NCBI GenBank assembly: GCA_947646735.1
Contig: CANTFK010000978.1
Span: 62,001 to 126,000, forward strand
Direction: 5' to 3'
DNA from: Peronospora farinosa
Taxonomy: Eukaryota > Oomycota > Peronosporomycetes > Peronosporales > Peronosporaceae
Length of the DNA stretch: 64,000 bases
Shown here: piece after piece, positions 20,781 to 32,282 of the stretch
How the letters are laid out: the number at the start of each line of letters is the position of its first letter
How positions within the stretch are numbered: the first letter of the stretch is position 1
The notes under the pieces: model-generated
The model's input: only the letters and a program-made list of their open reading frames with translations
The model's database searches: none
What the model was told of the DNA's origin: nothing
Position numbers and translations under genes: made by a program

Positions 20781-22599
20781 GTTTTGACTCGAAAGGAGCA
20801 AATTGAAAAGTGATTGAGAAGCGAGAAGCTCCGCTTGGAAAATTGGCCGGTTTTTTTATGTAGAGACACGTATTCGTGGTACGATTTAACGAGAAAATTA
20901 TGCGGTAGAGCCGTGGTATTTATAGAAGCGTCTGTCTTGTCGCTTACCAAAGGGACGGTAATTCGGAGAAAGGGACAGCTAAAACGTCGCATTTAAATTA
21001 TGATGGGAAGCAAATTCGATCAAAAGAATTGTGCCAGCTGGCCCCCGAGTCGTGTAGAAACAAGACGGTAGTCGCCTTGTTCCGTCCTGTATTTTAAAAG
21101 CGTGTATTTTTATGGTAAAAAGGAGTGAGAGGGTCGTTAAATTGAAGGTTTATTGTACCGGACTTATCCATGTAAATCCTGTAAGTTTGTAAGGTCTCAA
21201 CAGATGCTATCGTGTGCTCGTATGGGAATGGCTGTTTTGGAATATACACACACACGCGGTCATCACGAAAACGACGTGATATATGGGAAACGGAGTCGGT
21301 CTCATGATTTCTGCCGTTATTTTACTCAATATTATAATTCAAGTGAAAAGAAAAAGGGGTGACGAAACCTCAGATAAATTTAGCCATCATTCCGATGGCG
21401 ATCAAGAGTATTAGGGGAAGAAACCATGATTTTACATGTAATTCGCTGTAAATTATAACTTTTCGTCGATTCAATGAAGCCACGAAGGCTTAGGTACCAA
21501 GAGAATAAAGCGGTGGTTTGGGGAGCCTCAAGTGTCTTGTCTGTCCATCATTGTTCAGAGCCAGGTCTTTTTTAGATTCACGACTAGTCTGCAATGGGCG
21601 ACGTACGTGTTCTATTTGATTTCATTTGGTTTTACCGAATATTCTTGTAGCATGTTGTATATTGTCTTGTCCTTCTTATTGCGTCTTCCATGACAATGAA
21701 TGTATCAATACAATCATTGATTTGAAAGCCGGTTAGTTACGACGGTATGGACGTACCAAGTAAAGTACATGGTATCGTTTGCTCGTTTTTACATGCCTTA
21801 CTTTTGTTTCGAAGAAAGATGAGATTGTAAGCTCGTTACCAGAAAGTTTGTCAGCCGTAAAACCGAACCGAATGGTTAGTGCCAATAAAGGTGATACATT
21901 GTAACCGATTCAAAAGCGCCACTCCGAGCAAGCCCGTTATTAGTTCGAATGCGATACTGCAACTAATGCTTTGGTTTTACAGGTATCTGGCGTTTTGATC
22001 GGGCCCCTGCTGCGTCGCATGCACAGCTTCTCGATACACTGTAAAAGCATGGTAGTAGTAGTAGTATGTACTGTGTATTCCTGACATGGATACTATATAA
22101 AATGATAGTGCTACCACGGTGTAGGAAGCGGCAAATCGCAATCCATAGTATCTATATATCTTCAACATGATTCGGATACTGGATGACAGAAAGATGCCAT
22201 CACCAATAGGCGCTAGATTCCAATGCATTCGGATCGTCGCATGATCTTAAAAGACCACGTCTGATTAAAACAACTAGCAGCTGTATACATACGTACGTAC
22301 GTACCCACGAGGTATGCATGTGACTTGTTATATACAAACAGACAACATAGAACGGTATGCTACATCTGGAAAAAAGTGTGTGCTGTCGGTGATCAGGTGG
22401 AAGTGGAGGCGCTATGTGTGACAAGTAGACAACAACGTTCCGCCGAGTTGTGTTTATAAGCGGTAATTTGTTAATTTAAGCGCGCTTATATTTTCCTTAA
22501 TCAAGCCGTTTTTAATGGGCTGATTCTTGCAGCAACGACGACGTTGTTGATGGCCAAGCTATCAAACACTCCTCGCACGATTCTACTCAATGACGAGCG
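20781..22599. other. Promoter side of PDR copy 1 and gene-free DNA
   Basis: No supported gene. Short frames here lack ATG starts or domain features. Simple repeats include TAG units at about 22051-22065 and an ACGT run at about 22291-22303. Confidence 0.45.
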
Positions 22600-22628
22600 A
22601 TGATGACGTCTTTACATATGTGTAGAAG

Positions 22629-23007
22629 GATCTCCACCACGTAAAGGCCTTGGATAACTTGTGGACAGTAAGGAGCCCAAAATTCTTGGTGGAACCCGAC
22701 GCTACTGTTACTATAGTGAAATCAAGTGTAAGAGATAAAGGGCCAGGGGCTTTTTTTCTGCATTCCGACCCTTTTCTCTTGTCGACCGACGCCCGTCGCT
22801 TGTTCGTTGCCCAAAACAACAGCAAAGATATCGTTTTGGGCTGGGGACGCGGTAGAGGCCACGAGCATTCAAAGCTTCAGCTATTGGAATGACCGACGAT
22901 CAATCGTTACAAACGACATGGAATATCGTCTGCACGATGTCCGGCTTGATAGCGTCGACGATGGAAGCTCTTTCGTTTGGTTTCGAATTGAACGACTGCT
23001 TTTCTAA
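22629..23007 (+). pseudogene. Remnant of an unrecognised coding sequence, related to 53.0-53.3 kb
   Basis: A plus-strand frame reads LDNLWTVRSPKFLVEP, then DKGPGAFFLHSDPF and KDIVLGWGRG. After a frame change it continues SIQSFSYWNDR, DMEYRLHDVRLDSVDDGSS and FVWFRIERLLF to a stop at 23005-23007. The texture is that of a beta-rich protein, perhaps secreted or lectin-like, but I do not recognise the family. A minus-strand copy at about 53060-53270 shares DNLW and DIVLGWG at similar spacing. Both copies are broken by stops or frameshifts and have no clear start codon. Copy 1 lies upstream of the broken PDR gene. Confidence 0.5.
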
Positions 23008-23079
23008 AATCTCTGACGGGTGAGCACATGTTCTGCGTCGAGATCTTGGAGCCGTCATCTTGACACATGACGATCTAAT

Positions 23080-23296
23080 CTCTAGCTATTTAAGACGTAC
23101 ATACAAGTTATAGAAGCTTTTCAAACATTTCATGTATTCTAGCATAGGTTAGAGCGCTGGAGTCGATACCAAGAACAGTAGTCGTGCTTGCACCTCATCA
23201 TGGCCAGAGGAGAATCGTGAAGCGATGATAGTGTAGGTGCTTTTATCATCCGAGTTCTTACTGTCGGTTCCCCTCTACTTGCTGTGCTTGTACAAG
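23080..23296. repeat. Non-coding segment shared with 46418-46762
   Basis: It begins CTCTAGCTATTTAAGAC, contains AGCGCTGGAGTCGATACCAAG and ends in TGTCGGTTCCCCTCTACT. The same blocks in the same order occur downstream of PDR copy 2 (46418-46762), where about 130 bp more separate the middle and last blocks. No coding frame is shared. It could be a piece of an old segmental duplication or a transposon relic. Confidence 0.6.
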
Positions 23297-24126
23297 AGAC
23301 CTTGATGGGCGGCCGGAGATACATACAAACATGTACTTGATGCACTTGCTTGTGGCAACGAAAGCAACCTACCACACTATTACCTTCGCTCGTCTTGCCT
23401 CCTTCTGTCTCCTGGCTTTCGCGTAGACGCCAAAGCTGGTGTGCTTCACTATATCCTTATACCGCTCTCCAATTGTAGCATGAGTCCAAGATAAAGCAGT
23501 TCATTCTAATGAGTGTCTCTTGAGGAATCGCTTGAGATCAATTTACGTCTGCTGCTACACCAAGAATCCTCATCTACATCCTAGAGTGATACCAATACAA
23601 GGAATGTGCCATACCAAAGCAACATGTCAGTGCGTATTACTTGCAAATGAACACGTACTAAAGGTCTGAGCAAACTGCAGCTCAGACCCGCCGTCTTAGC
23701 TGCAGCACGCATTTTCAAAGCAAAGGGTTGTACGTTGACAGCCATTCACTTGATCAAAAGCGCACTGGACATGCCAGCATTGACGGGATCGTCTGGAATA
23801 TTTCGCGCATGGGCTCAGTAACTAAGTAAACTCGATCGGTGACCAGGCACCCGTTGACTGGATAATCTATGAAGCTCAATACTTCTTCTGCTTTCTTGTC
23901 GATGTGACATACCTTTCATTATCCTTGTATCTCACTAACTCTCCTCCTTTAGAACATGCTACGCATCATTCGTTACACGTTCTGTCTTACGCTTAAGCGT
24001 TTCGATAGCTTTCGACTATACAGGCGTTTAGCTCCACTACATCAACGTCATTTTCTTCACCTAACGAGGATTACAACTTCGCGGGAAACAACTGTAGGAT
24101 CGACAAGCTAAGAACACAGCTACAAA

Positions 24127-24910
24127 TATCAACAACACGCTAAAACATGGCTACATGCAGCATTGCTCACGGAGGACGGCATGGCTTCGTCGGATATGAC
24201 TCTTTCTGGTCGACGGCTACGATGCTAAAGGGTTTGCCGGCCGCGTGCACGCCACCAGCTTCACGCGACTGTGATCCTCGTAGACCCGAATACTTCAACA
24301 TCCCGTGGAGCCGTCTGGGTGACAGTTGACCACCTTGAGCCAGTTGCTGCAGGAAAACGCCATCGTAAAACCGAAACTCATCAAAGTCGCTAAAAGGATA
24401 TCCACCTGCCGTGATGTATCTTGACTCGACCTGTTCGTGAAGTCAATTCTACCTCTCAAGATGCAAATTTCCTGTCGTTACCCAAACCTGCTCACCGTCC
24501 ACGTACACGTATGCCGCTGCTGATGACAATCATAAGTCAACACGAGGTAGTACCAATGATTGCATTTGAGGTGGCCTCTTGACGTCCAGTAAGGAGCAAT
24601 ATAAATTGCTCTTTTATTCTACCATGACAACCTGCTGGCGGAACGACGGCCAGTTCCTGCTGTCTCGTCCTTTGGACTGCAACCCAAAGATGGTACCCGT
24701 GCGCTTCGCCCAGGCAAAAGTCACCGTGTTTAGAAGGGTGTGTTGCACTCATCGACAGGGCCTATTCTCTTTTCTCCGGGTACGGCGGATCCGATGGTCC
24801 GATAGTATTCAGCCACAGTCCGTCGTCAAAGCTACGCACGCCAAGGGTGCAATGCTTTTCATGCAGATGTGGTACTTCGGTCGTCAAGGTCGTAGGTGCT
24901 ACAGCTAATC
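24127..24910 (+). pseudogene. Decayed coding remnant related to 52.4-52.75 kb (minus strand)
   Basis: The stretch holds GGACGGCATGGCTTCGTCG, then KGFAGRVHA-like, VILVDPNTSTSRGAVWVTVD-like and later NDGQFLLSRPLDCNPK-like readings spread over more than one frame with stops. The reverse strand at about 52440-52750 carries the same order of blocks (for example GGCATGGCTTCGTCGAATATG and TGGGTGACAGTTGACCACCT). I do not recognise the product. The region 23300-24126 has no gene. Confidence 0.45.
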
Positions 24911-25701
24911 AGGATCAGTCTCGGGTCATCTAAATCCTGAAGGCTCGAGCTATGCCGAAAACACAAGGCAATATCCAGATATCATTGTTATTTCCTGCAA
25001 TGCAGCACGCTAGCGAAGGAGCTGGATCTGTCGTATTCATGTCACCAATTTTTGTATACACGGCGCCAATTGTTACCTTCCTGACAGGCTCCTTCAGTCG
25101 AGCTCAAAAAAGCAAGCGTTGTGTGCTTTCTTCGTGCCAAAGCTCGTTTAGTTTTAGCACGAAGAGAGCATACACTGGAAGTGTAGCAACTTGCATAGGT
25201 TTGTGGCTGTTGCCACATGAACACTGGAAACTCTATTTTGGATGTGCTGCTATAGGGCAAGAATCTCAGCAGGTTCGCTTTCCTATTAGAGACACTAGAC
25301 AGCTTTAGCTTTGGCTATGGAGCTTCCGAATGTTTAAGTGTCAAACCCTAGCAACAGTAACAAATGAAGCGATCGCCACCGGTGTTGCACTATCCTCACT
25401 ATTGGAATGTTGCGCATTCTCTATCAGGTCTGTAGAACTTGTCGCGTAATGCAGTTCTACGGTCTTCCTCAGAAGGCAAATTTTTTTTCGTAGAATACGT
25501 GTCTTTTCATTTGTCAAGTATTGGTTGGTCAGGTACAACAGACTCCTTCAAAACCACTATCAGTTGCACATGAAGGACTTAACGCGGCGAAAACCAACAC
25601 CACCGTGCCAAACGTACCATCACTAAGACACTACGGTATTCTAAAAAAGTAAAGAGCGACTGTTGTGACAGTAAAAACATGTCGATATATTAACAATATG
25701 G
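24911..25701. other. Gene-free DNA
   Basis: Nothing supported. An open minus frame at 25042-25260 has no domain features and no homologous partner elsewhere in the window. Confidence 0.4.
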
Positions 25702-26465
25702 CTAATCGACAGGTTGGGGATTAATTAATTCATCTAACAGCTTCAGTTCTTCGTGGATTTTATTTGGATTGCTGACAAGGACATCTGCGCCCAGTTGCTT
25801 TTGAAATCTAGCTTTAGCGTTCGTGATCTTTTTTTCGTACAGCGCGGCCCACTCGATCTTTTTTTCGACCTCTTTTCCCGTTTCTTTGACCTTCCCTTCC
25901 TCCTCCATTACTTTCTCGAGCATTTTTACATCATCTAAGTGTTTGCGTTGATTGAACCCCTCCCTAACCAGGGCTATTCCTAGAGTTTTATATCTTTTGT
26001 CGCGATTAACCTTTTCCATGATGAGTTTGTCACCGTACAAGTCTTGTAAAAGCTTGATTGCAGTCGGTGCCTCATACTGTTTATTGAAAGCGGTCGTGTA
26101 ATCTTTATTGTGCTTCGTCAGCGCTTCTCCCCACTCAAAAAAACCATCTTTTAAAAATTGATCCAAGTTCTTGCCTTTCGCCAGAGCATTGAAGTGATCT
26201 ACAAGTTTAGCACGTGACGCTTCAGCATCGGCAACATTAAAGGAGATAGGAGTCGTTGGTGTGCTCAGAATTTTCATCCGCGACATGAGAGAGTCCAAGA
26301 AAGTCGAAAACGACCACCTCTCTTCCTCATCGACGTCCACGAAGTCTCCGATTTTAAACGTCTTTTTAGAAGGACGTCGCCTGGTTTCAAATTCGTAGCG
26401 GTCGAGGCGTCAATGCCGACGAGAACGATAGCTGCAGCAAGCACTATGGTGTATTGAAGACGCAT
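25702..26465 (-). pseudogene. RXLR/dEER-type secreted effector candidate with a frameshift
   Basis: An ATG at 26465 opens a frame with a strong signal peptide, MRLQYTIVLAAAIVLVGIDA, followed by KRRLKS at residues 34-39, a possible RXLR variant. The neighbouring frame starts just after a stop level with the signal-peptide end. It runs as a 212-residue body from GDFVDVDEEERWSF, an acidic dEER-like block, to a stop at 25702. The order signal peptide, RXLR-like, dEER and Lys-rich helical body is that of oomycete host-translocated effectors. The two parts do not join in frame (764 nt from ATG to stop), and the switch lies between about 26340 and 26400. No intron with good splice sites explains it. 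The body (YTTAFNKQYEAPTAIKLLQD, then a KETGKEVEKKIEW stretch) is mostly helical; I cannot confirm a WY fold. It may be a decayed effector or carry one sequencing error. Confidence 0.68.
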
Positions 26466-27858
26466 CAGTCTGTTGACAGTCGGTAGCGCTTGAGCACTTT
26501 TGGATGAAAAGCAAAATGAGCACTGGTTTACGGACAGGAGAAGTGGTAGAGAGGGCATCAGCAGAAGAGTGTACTGTCGAGATACTTTCATAACAAGCGC
26601 GGCTATTACCAAGGGCAGGCAACCTGCTTTCTTCGTTGTGATGTGGAGAAAGGATGTAGAGGAGGTCCCGTGATTTAGATCTATACCAAGTTATAGTAGT
26701 GGTGGCTGGTAGCCCAATTCAGCGTCAATCGTGGTGCCGAAACGCATCAGCTGTGGCTCAACAACAAGAGTCGCTGAACTCGCCAGACGAAAGCGTGATT
26801 CTTGACGACACAACTGACGAGAAGATTTGCAAAGTTGCGGTTGTCCGTGTGGAGCCTGGTCAAAGCGAGATTTATGATATACTGACGAAAGAGCTATTGT
26901 GACGTGAGTAAAACTGCTCGCTTAGTTAAAAAGAAAAGCAGGGATGCAAAACTTAGTGCTACGGCGTGGAGCTCAGAAGAAACTTCAGAGGTCTTCAAAT
27001 CAAACTTTTTCCGTCACTTCCATAGAGTAATACAGGATTGTTTATCATGTGTCATCGATCCTACGAGAAGATAATCTGTATCAAGAGCCCTCCAGTAAAG
27101 ATCAGGCATCGTCCAGGAATGAGTACGTACAAACTTCTTTACTGCTCAAGACATGTCGTCAAATGGCTAGCCCATGCTATGGAGGCTCTGCCGTATCCCA
27201 ACCGTTGTCAAAACAAGTTGCGCAAATCCAGCTGTGTCGTCAACAGCATGGTCGTTTTTTAGTTGTAGGCGATACAAGGTCAATCGTCTATTTTGTTGAG
27301 TTATGCACGTGGTGATCCCAGGAAACCGATATTTTCCATTGAAGCATTGTGGGATTCTCATGAGGAAAGTAAACTCTATGGTACGCATGACTTGCGCTCT
27401 ACAACGTTACGAGAAATACAGTAATACGCATTAACCATCCTCGCCGTAATGATAGTGTCTGACGAATCCTATCTCGCTCTCTTGAAGAATCATTAGATGG
27501 AGTTGTACTAAGATTAAGGTAGTCGTGGTTGACGCCGGAAGCTCCAGTGCTACCGGCGCAATGATCAAGGACCCAGAGATCGCATTTGACTGTCGGGGCC
27601 TCTGCGGTAAGTCCACGCAACAGTTGCTACATGATCGCTTAACTCTGCGACAGGATAATATGCTGCTAAGCATCATCTCTTCCCCCACCCACACCTTAGT
27701 CGAAAGCGTTATCATTCTCCTGTACTGGGAACGTGCCCCTTTGATTTCTCTTTACATATGTATACATCTAATACGGTCCTAAAAAATGCGCTCTCATATA
27801 TGTATACATGTTTTGCTCTATTTTGAAAATTAATAATTAGTCGGACCTCTTGGCCATC
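26466..27858. other. Gene-free DNA between effector candidate and cyclophilin
   Basis: About 1.4 kb. A 67-codon plus-strand frame at 26699-26902 and frames at 27049-27315 and 27525-27782 have no recognisable domain and are not called. Some may be decayed transposon sequence. Confidence 0.4.
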
Positions 27859-29167
27859 ATGACATCTCTCTTGCTACGTCCATCACTGCGTCTATTGCAA
27901 CCCCAGCGTTCATTACGCTTTCCACTTCTCTATAAACAGGTCCTAGTTACTCCTCTTTTGTCGTATATTTTTTTCCGGTTTCAATCACCTCTGATTGTAG
28001 TGTACAAAATAAATTCAACTCGTTTGATGATATCCCACTTGTTCTTGACTGCAGCCGACAGCATTTACTTCCTCCAGCAGCAATACTAGTGCTACGTCAG
28101 AGTTCACATCATTACAACAAGCTTCGCTGGTTTTGGCTGCCATGTTTGGTGGCGGGTATGCTATTGGGTATTTTTTCGGGCCCTTCCCGTCTCTCGAAGA
28201 TCTCATGGGAGTTAAAGTTATTGGAGGAGCTTCGAAATACAAGGGAGAGGTGTTTGAAAACGAGCGACCTTTTTGACTCACAAAAGGACTGTAGACATTA
28301 TGCTGAGCTTTCTTTCGTTGGTCTTGTGTTGTTCTTCTTTCTTATGCAGTTGCTCGTGACAGACAAGGTGTTCTTCGACATTGGCATTAACGACGATTAT
28401 GTGGGGAAAATTGTGATGGGGTTGTATGGAGAAGCGCAGCCTCGGACGGTCGAGAACTTTCGAGCGTTGTGTACAGGAGAGAAGGGTGCATCGCGTGCAG
28501 GGCCACCATTGTGGTACAAGGGCTCGAGCTTCCACCGCATCATCCCCGGCTTCATGTACGCTTTATTGTTTGAGGTGTGCAGTGCTGCTCATACTGACTG
28601 TTTATCTTACTATATGGCAGGATTCAAGGCGGCGACTTCACTCAGCATAATGGACGTGGTGGCGAGTCTATTTACGGACGTCGCTTCGACGACGAAAACC
28701 TGAGTGTGCCTCATGGAGGCCCTGGGACGCTGAGTATGGCGAACGCTGGCACGAATACTAACGGAAGCCAGTTCTTTATCTGTACGGGCGATACGCCGTG
28801 GCTGGATGGCAAACACGTGGTGTTCGGACGTGTGCTAGAGGGTATGGATGTTGTGGACATCGTTTCGAGCTGCGGAAGACGTTCTGGGAAACCCAAGGCT
28901 GAAGTCAAGATTATTAACTGCGGCGTACTGGATGCGAATGCGGCTAGCGAAGGTGGTGCTGCTGCAAAAAAAGAGCCGCAACGTTTGACGCGCGAAGAAA
29001 TGCAGGATCGGCTCGATTCGCTGTGCGAGGTGGAGGGCAACTTCCAGGCGCAAAAGGACCAGATTGACTCCACCATGTATGAACAGCTGATGCTAGAAAT
29101 TAAGCATGAGAAGCTGCGTATAAAGAAGGAGCTGAAGAAGTTGCAGTCTGGAGAGGAAGCTACTTAA
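27859..29167 (+). CDS. Cyclophilin-type peptidyl-prolyl isomerase with N-terminal targeting/anchor and C-terminal helix
   Basis: A four-exon model. Two introns are clear: 28250-28349 (GTGTTT...TATGCAG) and 28556-28620 (GTACGC...TGGCAG). The second restores the conserved [15 protein letters not shown] block. A first intron ends at 28054 (CTGCAG); its donor is uncertain (27940, 27997 or 28000, all in phase), giving 342-362 residues. The N-terminus [20 protein letters not shown] looks like a mitochondrial presequence, followed by a hydrophobic Gly-rich segment ([18 protein letters not shown]), a likely membrane anchor. The isomerase domain has [35 protein letters not shown], the catalytic [17 protein letters not shown], and W/H in [13 protein letters not shown] basic coiled helix of about 70 residues ([17 protein letters not shown]) ends the protein. 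It should help fold proteins at an organelle membrane. Confidence 0.88.
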
Positions 29168-29844
29168 GATGGAGAAACTGTAAATGGCATAACCCAAAAG
29201 GGGGCAATTACAGATGCGTCGCATTAAAAAGTCAATGTTCTTTCTCAACAATGACTCTTCTTCTCTTAGGCTGTATCCAGAGGTCAATCAACCTGACTCA
29301 ACCCCGGCCTTTCAACGACAGATTTTCTGCTTATCTGCTTGTATATTCAAAAGCTGCCTCAAAGCGTGATGATTCAATCCTGTGTGCGAGCTTGTCCTGG
29401 CGATGCCGTGATCACTGTTGTAAGACACTTCATGAAAACCTACTGCAATGACACCGTGAGTTGTTTCGAACACTCGATATCCAGCGAGCCGGTGTCAACA
29501 TTTACATGAAAAATGCATGTATGTGACGATATCTGATAAAGGTTTTTCACGGAGTACAAGTTGTTGAAGCCGTTGTTGCGTGACGACGTGATATCTTGAG
29601 TCACGAGTGAACGACTTCCAAGTGGTTGGCATTCTGACTACTACATTTACAAATAAAGCAGCCAAAAATTCTTTGAAACCTGAACATTATGAAGCATTTA
29701 CGTACGGGACCAACACCGCTATCGAATTCATAACGTTTACTTTTTCAATCGTACAAAAAACCCCAAAAAAAAAAAAAAAAAAAAAAAAACGTACTACAAA
29801 ATGGTACAACTTGGGCGACTTGCTATTCATTCTAGCAACTTCAT
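29168..29844. other. Intergenic with a 25-nt poly-A run
   Basis: 677 bp between the cyclophilin and LPMO stop codons. The notable feature is a run of 25 A at 29765-29789 preceded by CCCC. It could be a retroposed poly-A tail or simple slippage; no target duplication was found. Confidence 0.55.
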
Positions 29845-30498
29845 TCAGCTTTGAGTATATGGTTCTGGATCAGCACCTATCGGTGTGCATTTAGAGGGTT
29901 CCACGGTTTTGCCACCATCCGTCAGAGAAACACAAGCCTTGTACACCTGCCACGAAGGCTTACCCTTTAACTCGCGCTCAGCCAACCAGTAATGATAAAG
30001 TGTGCATGTGCCCTTGCACGACGAGTAGTCGATACAGTGGGTTGCCTTATTAAAGGCGAGGTGGCAATTTTGAGCAGATGACACCTTCTTGTTGTTGAGC
30101 CATACCTCACACGGTCCGTTGTGCAAGTAGCCCGAGGTGCGCAAGATGCCACATTTCGGAACTAATTTCGGCGCGCATTTGGGGTCGGTCCAGCCACAAT
30201 CAAAGTCGACACCTGATAACACGGAGTATTTCGATTTATCCTCCATGAAAGCACGGAGATTAGCGTATCCCATTTTCTTTTGCCACGACGAGAAGTTTTT
30301 TTCTACTGTGATAGTTTTCACGTTTTCGAGAAACTGAATTGGGTCCATCGATTTCTTACCCAAAGCATTCAGAACATTCGTGTTATAACAAGCCTGTGGT
30401 TCCCGTAAAACTGTGTGAGCTTCAGTAGATGAGGATAGCAGACCGAGGCTGCAAAGGGCCGAAGCTACGACGAAAGTTGGCAAGGTCAAGTGAACCAT
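29845..30498 (-). CDS. Secreted AA17-type lytic polysaccharide monooxygenase (predicted)
   Basis: A 217-residue protein from the ATG at 30498; codons upstream in the same frame start only at TTG. Residues 1-27 form a signal peptide (VVASALCSLGLLSSSTEA), and cleavage would leave His28 as the first residue of mature HTVLREPQACYNTNVLNALG. A free N-terminal His is required for the copper histidine brace of LPMOs. A second His is in SGYLHNGPCEVWL (residue 126). The mature chain has many Cys (CGWTDPKC, PKCGILRT, CHLAFN, CKGTC), suited to disulfides in an extracellular protein. Size and motifs agree with AA17, an oomycete LPMO family known to act on pectin (homogalacturonan) in Phytophthora infestans. 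The likely role is oxidative loosening of plant cell walls. No CBM or GPI site is seen. Confidence 0.85.
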   Translation of the reverse strand: MVHLTLPTFVVASALCSLGLLSSSTEAHTVLREPQACYNTNVLNALGKKSMDPIQFLENVKTITVEKNFSSWQKKMGYANLRAFMEDKSKYSVLSGVDFDCGWTDPKCAPKLVPKCGILRTSGYLHNGPCEVWLNNKKVSSAQNCHLAFNKATHCIDYSSCKGTCTLYHYWLAERELKGKPSWQVYKACVSLTDGGKTVEPSKCTPIGADPEPYTQS

Positions 30499-32277
30499 GA
30501 GGAATCGTTTGAGAAAATTGCTTCTGTGTGCCAAGTGGTAAATGCAGAACTGAGAGCAGATTGGGCCAACCTATCCAGGCGTCGTGTTGTCGTCAATGTC
30601 TTCGTGAAGTCGCTTTACTACGACACTTTCCCACCATTCACGCCTGATGTGTAAAATTTGTTTTAGGTTTTATTTTATTATTTGTTATGGGTGGTGTAAC
30701 TGCTTGGCTAGAACAAATGTCCCTGTGCTCTACGCGAAGCTTACAATCCACCTTGCTACTGCAAGGCCATTACACGCATAAGTAATGAACTCAAACGAGC
30801 CAGCAATTTCGACACATTGTAAACTGCAGGGATATGTACGGCATGTAACGATAGCTGCGCCTTTGAAGTCATGGTACTTTGACGGATGTAACGATAGCTC
30901 AACTACTTCACTGTGCTGCCAAATGAAAAGTAGTATTAAGAGTTAAACTACTACTAAAGTAAATGTATAAACCCTTCATAAACTGATCACACAATCCAGA
31001 TCATTCGAAGAACACTGTCCATGCAAGTTGTCCTTTTCACGACACACACATCACTGACGTAATTCGTGATCCTCTACAACGGATCAGTTGTTGGCATTGT
31101 ACACCGCACATGTGAATGTTTTACTTCATTGATTACCAGTAAATTATAATGATGATGTGCGTAGCGTTTCACATGTCGATAGGAACTAGGCGTTACAGAT
31201 AAGACTTTGATGTACCATGTAGGACATGAGAACTAAGGATTCTAATCTATTACTTTGACATTTGCTTCCCAACCTCACCTTTATAACAGTATCGTATTTC
31301 TGGCCTCTGCATTGAAGTTAATAGAAACACGTACGACACCGATAATTAGAGCCTCGTTACACAGTCTTACCTTCTTTGAAACCAGCAGACATCGCGGACA
31401 GCAATCAGCTGATATGCGGACACCAAGCGCCATACGATTCGGTTATTGCGACAGCACGTTCTCCATCCGATTGCTTTTTCCACTGGCTGCGTAGGAAAAG
31501 ACCAAAAACATATTCACGATCAAGAAACTTTTCTATAAATTCTAGTCTGAGCTGAGTCGCATCGTCGAGTCTACCTTGCTATTAGTGGTACAACCGGCCT
31601 CAAATGGTAGAGATTGTTAGCCCGCCTCGGTTGGTAAGTTGCCTCGAATGTCATATCTCTTTTTGACAACACTCGACATGCTCTTTTGCTTGCGCGTGAC
31701 ACTTTCTTTGCGCTATAGGACACTTGTCCACTAGCAGCAGAGAGGTAGCGAGGGGTACGACATTCCTCCCATCGTCGTTCCTCTTTATTTTGGTTCATTA
31801 GTCCGATAATGGAATCTCAACTATAGCTTACTGAGTGTGTTCGGAACTATGATTCCAGAGTCTCATCACTTGTTTTGACTATCGCTGTCCCTGCAAACTG
31901 AAATCATCGTGGCTACGCGATATGCCAACGGAAAAGTATGCGTGACTACATGGTTAGTCCTGAAGATTGCTGTACTAGTGCTCTTTGCCGTTCGAGGTAC
32001 GGAGATGCACGCACTTTGAAACGCACGCACTTTGAAAAAGAGACATAGCATGACTGCTAACAATTAGATGTGTCCATTTAATTGTTAGTGGTTGCGAGTT
32101 GTCTGGCTTATCCTAAGCGTTGACAACGCTGGTGCTCGATCGAGCGGCCCGTTTTATGAAGCACACGGTCGCCGAAACGACGGTATTGTTATGTAGTGTG
32201 GCTCCCTTTTTGACCGCCATCGAACTGACTTGTGCGACCGCCGAAGGAATGACGCGAAGCACGGGGACGCTGCCAAT
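30499..32277. other. Gene-free DNA upstream of the Copia insertion
   Basis: About 1.8 kb without a supported gene. Small repeats: ATGTAACGATAGCT twice (about 30843 and 30886) and an ACGCACTTTGAAA tandem at about 32010-32035. A short minus frame (about 55 codons at 32113-32282) continues across the Copia target site, but shows no domain. Confidence 0.45.
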
Positions 32278-32282
32278 CGTAG
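32278..32282. repeat. Target-site duplication CGTAG (left)
   Basis: CGTAG directly precedes the 5' LTR and is repeated at 37391-37395 directly after the 3' LTR. A 5-bp duplication is typical of Ty1/Copia integration. Confidence 0.93.

Noticed and set aside
27525..27782. 85-codon plus frame
   Set aside because: No homologue or domain recognised; may be transposon debris but cannot be supported.
31595..31650. tRNA-like pattern (TGGTAGAG ... CTCGAATG) suggesting a tRNA or SINE
   Set aside because: The boxes are imperfect and no cloverleaf stems can be drawn; treated as chance.
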